From the NCBI GenBank assembly GCA_017557535.1, contig JAFYYM010000079.1, positions 186,001 through 250,000 on the forward strand: DNA of 64,000 nt. Direction: 5' to 3'. A program made the position numbers and the translations under genes. How positions within the stretch are numbered: position 1 is the first letter of the stretch; each line of letters starts with the position of its first letter. Shown here piece by piece: positions 61,853 to 64,000 of the stretch. Below the pieces are notes generated by a model. It did not search any database. It was not told the origin of the DNA and was given only the letters and a program-made list of their open reading frames with translations. Source of the DNA: Bacteroidales bacterium (lineage in GTDB: Bacteria > Bacteroidota > Bacteroidia > Bacteroidales > UBA932).

Positions 61853-63418
61853 ATGGGCAAGACCGCTATAATCATAGGTGCGGGTCCGGCTGGCCTGACT
61901 GCCGCCCTGGAACTTCTTCGCCAAACCGATGTTAAACCTCTCGTTTTAGAGGAAAGTTCCTTTGTGGGGGGCATCTCCAGGACAGTGAACAACAATGGCA
62001 ATAGGATGGACATCGGAGGTCACCGCTTCTTCTCCAAAAATCAGGAGGTAATGGAGTGGTGGGAATCAATGATGCCGATCCAAGGGGCCCCTTCCCTTGA
62101 TGATATTTTGCTTGAGAGGGACAAGGATCTTGTACAAGGTGGTCCTGATCCTGAAAAGGAGGATAGGGTGATGCTGCTTAGGGACAGGGTGTCACGCATC
62201 TTTTTCCTGCGCCATTTCTTTGATTATCCCATCTCCATCAAGTGGTCGACATTCGCCGGAATGGGTCTTTGGAACACGATTCGGGTGGCCTGGGGATATT
62301 TGGTTTCGACCCTTCACAAACTCCCGGAGACTTCTTTGGAGAATTTCTATATCAACCGTTTCGGAAGGCCGCTTTATGAGATGTTTTTCGAAGATTACAC
62401 CGAGAAGGTCTGGGGAGTGCATCCCAGCAAGATCGGGGCTGATTGGGGATCCCAGAGAGTCAAGGGGCTTAGTGTCTTGTCTATTTTGAAAGATGTGCTC
62501 ACGAAACCTTTCAGGGGAAAGAGTATTGACCAACAAAAGGTGGAAACTTCTCTCATAGAGCGCTTTATCTATCCCAAATATGGTCCTGGCCAGCTTTGGG
62601 AGACAGTGGCTTCCGAAGTGGAGAAGGCTGGTGGGGAAATCCGTTTATTGTCCAAGGTGACCGGCATTATCATGAAAGATGGTAAGGCGGAGGCTGTTGA
62701 GATAAGTACTGCGGACGGCCAGGAGATAATTCCTTGTGACTATCTTTTCTCAAGTATGCCTATAAAGGATCTTGTTGCCTCTGTGAAGGGAGTTGATATT
62801 CCCGCGGAAGTCACTGGTGTGGCCTCCGGGCTGCCCTACAGGGATTTCATCACAGTCGGGGTTCTAGTGAATAAACTCAAGATCACCAACGGTACGAAAA
62901 TCAAGACTTTCGAGGGTCGAGTGCCGGACACTTGGATATATGTTCAAGAGAGGGATGTCAAGGTCGGCCGCCTTCAGATATTCAACAACTGGTCGCCATA
63001 CATGGTCAATGATTATAAGGGTACGATGTATGTCGGCATGGAGTATTTCTGTGACGAGGGTGACCAGATGTGGAATATGTCCGACGAGGATTTCGTGGAG
63101 ATGGCCCTTGGCGAGCTTGAGAAGATCGGTGTCGTTGACAGGAGCGATGTCTTGAAAGCTGACAGGATAAAGGTCAAAAAAGCGTATCCAGCCTATTTCG
63201 GTACCTATAAGGAGATATCCAAGGTACGTGAGTGGCTGGACGGTTTCCAGAATCTGTTCTGCATAGGAAGGAATGGACAGCACAGGTACAACAATATGGA
63301 TCATTCCATGCTTACCGCCATGGAGGCCGTGCGCTGTGTCAAAGATAACATAGCGAGTAAGAATGATGTCTGGGAAGTCAACACGGAAAAAGAGTATCAC
63401 GAAAGCGCCAAAGCCTGA
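61853..63418 (+). CDS. FAD/NAD(P)-binding oxidoreductase, UDP-galactopyranose mutase-like
   Basis: The 521-residue protein has an N-terminal FAD fold ([19 protein letters not shown]), a second glycine/His block [15 protein letters not shown], and a C-terminal FAD contact [15 protein letters not shown]. It resembles UGM and phytoene-desaturase-like flavoproteins found in polysaccharide loci. Start ATG 61853 is used; a TTG at 61844 overlaps gtrA. The neighbours GtrA and a membrane protein suggest work on a lipid-linked sugar. Its last 53 bases overlap the next gene. Confidence 0.85.
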   Translation: MGKTAIIIGAGPAGLTAALELLRQTDVKPLVLEESSFVGGISRTVNNNGNRMDIGGHRFFSKNQEVMEWWESMMPIQGAPSLDDILLERDKDLVQGGPDPEKEDRVMLLRDRVSRIFFLRHFFDYPISIKWSTFAGMGLWNTIRVAWGYLVSTLHKLPETSLENFYINRFGRPLYEMFFEDYTEKVWGVHPSKIGADWGSQRVKGLSVLSILKDVLTKPFRGKSIDQQKVETSLIERFIYPKYGPGQLWETVASEVEKAGGEIRLLSKVTGIIMKDGKAEAVEISTADGQEIIPCDYLFSSMPIKDLVASVKGVDIPAEVTGVASGLPYRDFITVGVLVNKLKITNGTKIKTFEGRVPDTWIYVQERDVKVGRLQIFNNWSPYMVNDYKGTMYVGMEYFCDEGDQMWNMSDEDFVEMALGELEKIGVVDRSDVLKADRIKVKKAYPAYFGTYKEISKVREWLDGFQNLFCIGRNGQHRYNNMDHSMLTAMEAVRCVKDNIASKNDVWEVNTEKEYHESAKA

Positions 63419-64000
63419 GAGCTATTTCCGCTTCATTTTCCGAAAGGAGCAAGCGCTTGACTGGGCGGCCATATTCTTCGTGGTTTTGCTTGGGTGCTTG
63501 CTGGTCACGATAACCTTTCCTTATCCCAGGATGTCATCGGACACCTATGGGTACATATGGGCCGCGATGAACAACTGGTTCACCCATCTACGCCCATTCG
63601 GTTATTCATTCTTTCTTAGAATCGTACATGTTTTTTCCAAAAGTCTGTATTCGATAATCGTCTCACAGGCCCTCATTTATGCTGTTTCGGCGTGTCTTCT
63701 ACTCCTTGCGGTGAAGAAATACTGGCCCCCCGTGAAGAAGTGGTGGTTCTTTGTTTTCGAATTCGTCGTGGTTTTCAGCCCGGTGGCCTTTTTCCTGCTC
63801 GATACGGTTCTATCTGATGTTCTCCAGTGCGCCTTGTTGTTCGTTATCGTGGCAATGCTCATGGTTATCATACACGAGGGGTCCTGGATCGCTTTGCTTT
63901 TGTATGTGGCCGCCTTGTTCTGTTCCTTCCACACAAGGTACTCCAGCATGTATTTTCCAATCGCGATACTTCCCATTCTCTTATTGTCTGGCAAAAAGAT
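63366..64000 (+). CDS. Polytopic membrane protein, probable GT-C type glycosyltransferase (3' truncated)
   Basis: An open frame from ATG 63366 ([19 protein letters not shown]) continues past the window edge. It has a basic cytoplasmic N terminus, a first transmembrane helix [17 protein letters not shown], then an extracytoplasmic segment [18 protein letters not shown] with an acidic residue, as in GT-C mannosyl- or arabinosyltransferases. At least four more hydrophobic helices follow. The start overlaps the upstream flavoprotein gene by 53 bases; a later start is possible but no ATG lies before MSSDTYG. The family is assigned only from layout. Confidence 0.65.
   Translation, partial: MSGKSTRKKSITKAPKPESYFRFIFRKEQALDWAAIFFVVLLGCLLVTITFPYPRMSSDTYGYIWAAMNNWFTHLRPFGYSFFLRIVHVFSKSLYSIIVSQALIYAVSACLLLLAVKKYWPPVKKWWFFVFEFVVVFSPVAFFLLDTVLSDVLQCALLFVIVAMLMVIIHEGSWIALLLYVAALFCSFHTRYSSMYFPIAILPILLLSGKK

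Noticed and set aside
1..64000. tRNA, rRNA, CRISPR arrays, insertion sequences or prophage
   Set aside because: No clover-leaf sequences, repeat-spacer arrays, transposase/integrase motifs or phage genes could be seen; gaps between genes are mostly too short.

Overview
The window reads as a chromosomal segment of an uncultured Bacteroidales bacterium, probably a gut or rumen glycan degrader. The evidence is SusC/SusD-type sequence, many secreted or lipoprotein glycoside hydrolases, a TonB with a proline-rich linker, almost no Shine-Dalgarno sites, and promoters of the Bacteroidetes type (TTTG, about 20 nt, TAnnTTTG). No tRNA, rRNA, transposase, prophage or CRISPR array was seen. Layout, left to right: (1) 1-6.1 kb holds the 3' part of a fumarate reductase/succinate dehydrogenase iron-sulfur gene, two paralogous nucleotidyltransferase-fold genes around an O-antigen-type ABC ATPase, hflX and tonB. 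(2) 6.2-11.2 kb is housekeeping: ybeY, mnmG, ruvA, sufS and a sufE-sufT fusion; mnmG and sufS each carry a parS-like palindrome, which suggests an origin-proximal position. (3) 11.2-23.4 kb is a co-oriented catabolic run: nucleoside hydrolase, ribokinase, ADP-ribosylglycohydrolase-like lipoprotein, two GH29 fucosidases, GH31 and GH106-like enzymes, with folK embedded. (4) 23.5-27.8 kb encodes an MFS transporter, an SDR, an enolase-superfamily protein and a UxuA-like protein, probably for acid-sugar catabolism. (5) 27.8-33.5 kb has a frameshifted FAD oxidoreductase, a conserved-looking membrane protein/PD40 lipoprotein pair and an IclR regulator. (6) 33.7-48.7 kb is a xylan-type polysaccharide locus: a promoter followed by a 195-codon SusC-SusD chimera, then GH10, a GH5-like enzyme, RraA-like, an unknown lipoprotein, a GH10-like gene remnant, two GH95-like paralogues around a lactonase, and two GH43-type enzymes. 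(7) 48.7-57.6 kb has a DUF1080 lipoprotein, glyS, an sn-glycerol-1-phosphate dehydrogenase with a solo PEP-swivel domain, a dipeptidase with a degenerate amidotransferase head, a GH116-like enzyme and comF. (8) 57.7-64 kb has a candidate unannotated small RNA, nhaA, ahcY, fabG, gtrA, a UGM-like flavoprotein and a truncated polytopic membrane protein. Working model: the hydrolases cut xylan-, fucose- and rhamnose-containing glycans outside the cytoplasm, and the MFS/SDR/dehydratase genes process acid sugars inside. The SusC/SusD importer of the xylan locus seems lost through an internal deletion that fused the start of susC to the end of susD while leaving promoter and downstream enzymes in place. 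Other points of interest are a 27-nt dispersed repeat found in two coding sequences, the parS-like sites, the candidate small RNA, and several domain fusions or dead domains. All family names come from reading motifs by eye; no database search was run.
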